Origin: Planctomycetota bacterium
GTDB lineage: Bacteria; Planctomycetota; Planctomycetia; Planctomycetales; Planctomycetaceae
Assembly (NCBI GenBank): GCA_023429275.1
Contig: JAEYWB010000317.1
Coordinates: 1-8,448 of the forward strand
DNA: 8,448 nt
Direction of reading: 5' to 3'
The position numbers and the translations under genes are program-made. Positions 6,714 through 8,448 of the stretch are shown here, piece by piece. The notes below the pieces were generated by a model. The model saw nothing but the letters and a program-made list of their open reading frames with translations. It was not told where the DNA came from and ran no database searches. Within the stretch, counting starts at the first letter, position 1. Every line of letters begins with the position of its first letter.

Positions 6714-6721
6714 CATCGGTC

Positions 6722-7855
6722 ATGTGGGGAATGTTGGCGACGCTTGCGCAGCAGGGAGGCGGTCTGGAACAGCTTGGTAACTTTTCGAGTCCCGTCTCGA
6801 CGCTTCCCTCTCTTCCCGCCGCGGCCAATACCGCCCCCGCATTCCCTGCGGCGGCCCCCCAGGTCGCGGACGCCGTCCAGCCGGTCTTTAACGCGGGGGC
6901 CAACGCCGTCACCTCGCTTCCCCTCGCTCCGGGAGGAATGGCCCCCGAGGAAGCGCACAATCAGCTGACTCGACAGCTGATCGAGGCTCAGAAGCAGCTG
7001 AACGCGACCTACGGGACGTGGACGAAGACGATTACCGACTTCATCAGCACGCAGGGGGTCGCCTTCGCGATCAAGCTCTGCGCCGCCGTGCTGCTCTTCT
7101 ACGTGGGCAAGTGGGTTGCCCGCATGTTCACGAACTTCGTTTCGCACGTCATGGAGAAGGCGGGTGCGGACCCGATGCTGGTCCGGTTCTCCGCCAACGT
7201 GCTGTACTTCGCGTGCCTCGTCATGATCTCGATCGGGGCGCTCGACGTCCTGGGGGTCCCGATGGGCTCCGCGACGGCGGTCATTGCGGCCGGGGGCTTC
7301 GCGATCGGCCTCGCGCTGCAGGGTTCGCTGTCGAACTTCGCCGCGGGAATCATGCTGATCGTCTTCAAGCCGTTCAAAGTCGGCGACGACATCGAAGCGG
7401 GGGGGACCTCCGGCAACGTCGAGGAGATCAACATCTTCAACACGGTGCTGAAGTCGGGCGGGAACGTGCAGGTGATCGTCCCCAACGGGACGATCACGTC
7501 GGGGGTCATCAAGAACAACTCGGCGTTCCCCAACCGCAAGATCGAGCTGACGATCGGCTGCAGCTATGGAGACGACTTGCGAGCCGTGAAGAGCTTCCTC
7601 GAACGGCTCCTGGCGGAAGCCCGCCGGATCATCACGCACCCGACTCCCACGGTCGTCGTATCGAGCCTGGCCGAGAGCGGCGTCCTTTTCTCGGTCTGCC
7701 CGTGGGTCCGTTCGGGCGAACACGGCAAGGTCCGAAGCGACCTCATCGAGAAGATCAAGCTCGGCTTCGACGAGAAGGGCTTCACGATTCCCTTCCCGAG
7801 CCGGGACCTGTACGTCCACACGGCGAACGTCCTGCCGATGGCAAAGGCCGGCTGA
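6722..7855 (+). CDS. mscS: MscS-family small-conductance mechanosensitive channel
   Basis: A 377-residue inner-membrane channel that opens under membrane tension during hypo-osmotic shock and releases solutes. E. coli MscS is 286 residues; the excess is mostly an N-terminal extension. Residues 1-75 are Pro/Ala-rich and not signal-peptide-like. They are followed by a polar helix (about 75-110), TM1 (about 112-134), TM2 (about 155-178) and the pore helix TM3 (about 184-216). TM3 carries the family signature GGFAIGLALQGSLSNFAAG, with Gly and Ala/Ser spaced for helix packing, continuing into FKPFKVGDDIE. The beta domain shows VIVPNGTITSGVIKN (about 251-265), and the C-terminal alpha/beta domain ends with GFTIPFPSRDLYVH (about 353-366). 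All pore-forming parts are intact, so it is probably functional. The leader has a strong hairpin and a good Shine-Dalgarno. The symbol is used in the family sense; a specific MscS subfamily is not implied. Confidence 0.93.
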   Translation: MWGMLATLAQQGGGLEQLGNFSSPVSTLPSLPAAANTAPAFPAAAPQVADAVQPVFNAGANAVTSLPLAPGGMAPEEAHNQLTRQLIEAQKQLNATYGTWTKTITDFISTQGVAFAIKLCAAVLLFYVGKWVARMFTNFVSHVMEKAGADPMLVRFSANVLYFACLVMISIGALDVLGVPMGSATAVIAAGGFAIGLALQGSLSNFAAGIMLIVFKPFKVGDDIEAGGTSGNVEEINIFNTVLKSGGNVQVIVPNGTITSGVIKNNSAFPNRKIELTIGCSYGDDLRAVKSFLERLLAEARRIITHPTPTVVVSSLAESGVLFSVCPWVRSGEHGKVRSDLIEKIKLGFDEKGFTIPFPSRDLYVHTANVLPMAKAG

Positions 7856-7888
7856 GCGAAGAGCGGCCCCCCTTCAGCCGACAGGCCT
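7845..7888. terminator. Dyad spanning the convergent mscS / FHA-like gene ends
   Basis: CGGCTGA (7849-7855, containing the mscS stop) pairs with TCAGCCG (7874-7880) around an 18-nt loop. AGGC (7845-7848) and GCCT (7885-7888) could extend the stem past a 4-nt bulge. No T-run follows on either strand. Its place between convergent genes fits a bidirectional terminator, but the evidence is weak. Confidence 0.3.
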
Positions 7889-8448
7889 CATGCGCTGATC
7901 CGCAGCGTTTCCGGCTCGTCGGGCGTTTCAAGCTGCCGGACGTGCTCGCGGATCTGCCCGATCTGCTCCGCCAGGCGGTCCTGGACCGTCGCGAGCTCGG
8001 CCGCTTTCGCTGCCAGCGTCTGTTCCATTTCGAGGAGCTGCCGCTCGCGCTCGTCCCACTCGTCCACGACGGGACGGATCGGGATCGACTCGATTTCGGC
8101 GGCGTCCACTTCCGCACCGGCGGCGTCCGTCCCCTGGTCGAGCGTCGCCTGGTCGAGCGTCTCCTGGGCTCCAGCCCGGCGGATGGCATCGAGGAGGGCC
8201 TGGGCCCCCGCCATGCGGCGCTGTTCGAGCGAATCGAGGGCCGACTGTTCCTCTTCCAGCCGATCGATCAGCTCATCGACGGTCAGCTCGGCCGTCTCGC
8301 ACGCGGGCGTATCGGCGAGCTCAAGTTCCTCCTGGCTTGGGCGGTCGGGCGCCTCAGGGGGCGCCTCGGCCGGGCAGGCGGCGTCCGCCGCCGGAGCGGG
8401 CGCCGCCGCCGGGCTATGGAACCGGAGCTGAATCCGCCCGATCTGGAT
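7888..8448 (-). CDS. C-terminal part of a probable FHA-domain / coiled-coil protein (runs off the right edge)
   Basis: The frame is open without a stop from the window edge to TGA at 7888-7890, giving 186 residues of a longer protein. The internal ATG at 8214 is not needed as the start. The first visible residues, IQIGRIQLRFHSP, resemble the last two strands of an FHA (phosphothreonine-binding) domain, which typically end in an Ile-Gly...Leu-x-Phe pattern. Next come an Ala/Pro-rich linker (about 12-40), a first acidic helix (TVDELIDRLEEEQSALDSLE, about 56-75), a variable acidic stretch with TLDQ twice in tandem, and a strong coiled coil (about 130-175, DERERQLLEMEQTLAAKAAE and onward). FHA proteins bind phosphorylated partners of Ser/Thr kinases, which are abundant in Planctomycetota. 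The FHA assignment rests on about 12 residues, so it is provisional. That the gene is partial and rich in coiled coil is directly visible. Confidence 0.7.
   Translation of the reverse strand: MQIGRIQLRFHSPAAAPAPAADAACPAEAPPEAPDRPSQEELELADTPACETAELTVDELIDRLEEEQSALDSLEQRRMAGAQALLDAIRRAGAQETLDQATLDQGTDAAGAEVDAAEIESIPIRPVVDEWDERERQLLEMEQTLAAKAAELATVQDRLAEQIGQIREHVRQLETPDEPETLRISA
8133..8162 (-). repeat. 15-bp in-frame tandem duplication
   Basis: CCTGGTCGAGCGTC occurs at 8133-8146 and again at 8148-8161, a 15-bp period. In the protein it gives TLDQ-A-TLDQ, within ETLDQATLDQ. It lies in the variable linker before the coiled coil and keeps the frame. It looks like a recent small slippage duplication. 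Confidence 0.6.

Larger units (their letters stand above)
6560..6721 (+). promoter_or_regulatory. GNAT-mscS intergenic region / mscS leader
   Basis: This 162 bp spacer separates two same-strand genes. It holds an AT-rich patch (about 6573-6585), a 7-bp inverted repeat (6586-6613), a long hairpin (6623-6654) and a good Shine-Dalgarno (6707-6713). The spacing and structures suggest mscS has its own promoter or a structured leader and is not a simple operon extension. I cannot identify -35/-10 elements with confidence. Confidence 0.3.

Noticed and set aside
6632..7819. 395-codon minus-strand open frame opposite mscS
   Set aside because: Antisense shadow with Arg/Asp-rich low-complexity content; the plus strand encodes a clear MscS channel.
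8183..8431. Ser/Ala-rich plus-strand frame at the right edge
   Set aside because: It is the antisense read of the acidic, coiled-coil-rich minus-strand gene; low-complexity Ser/Ala/Gly content is expected there.
1..8448. CRISPR array, tRNA/rRNA, insertion sequence or prophage
   Set aside because: Reading both strands showed no regularly spaced repeats, tRNA-like cloverleaf, transposase or phage gene.

Overview
This is a GC-rich stretch of bacterial chromosome, almost certainly from a member of the Planctomycetota. The strongest pointer is the large secreted gene at 467-3577. It combines a planctomycete-type cytochrome c domain (PSCyt1), DUF1549 (PSCyt2) and DUF1553 (PSD1), an architecture expanded mainly in that phylum. 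Weak or absent Shine-Dalgarno sequences before several genes and the FHA-like gene at the right edge also fit. I cannot name the species.

Layout, left to right. A small HNH-type zinc/nuclease-fold protein (minus strand, 11-322) is divergent from the PSCyt1-DUF1549-DUF1553 gene (plus, 467-3577), with a 144 bp gap that may hold promoters. That gene converges on priA, the replication-restart helicase (minus, 3601-5886), with only 23 bp between stop codons. priA is divergent from a GNAT-family N-acetyltransferase (plus, 6062-6559) across a 175 bp gap. The gap contains a short dyad and a strong Shine-Dalgarno/ATG pair opening a 49-codon frame that overlaps the acetyltransferase start. A 162 bp gap with two inverted repeats leads to an MscS-family mechanosensitive channel (plus, 6722-7855). 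The channel gene converges on a gene that enters from the right edge (minus, 7888-8448). That gene shows what looks like the last strands of an FHA domain, then an Ala/Pro-rich linker and coiled coils.

The genes do not form an obvious pathway. They alternate in strand, have separate intergenic regions and belong to unrelated processes: periplasmic redox/polymer degradation, replication restart, acetylation, osmotic protection and phosphoprotein signalling. I see no tRNA, rRNA, CRISPR array, insertion sequence, prophage or defence island. I found no convincing undescribed multi-gene system. The items worth a second look are small: the overlapping short frame before the GNAT gene, a near-perfect 14-bp-arm hairpin in the mscS leader, a possible sliding-clamp-binding peptide at the PriA N terminus, a beta-rich insert in the DUF1549/DUF1553 protein, and a short palindromic motif recurring in the intergenic gaps.
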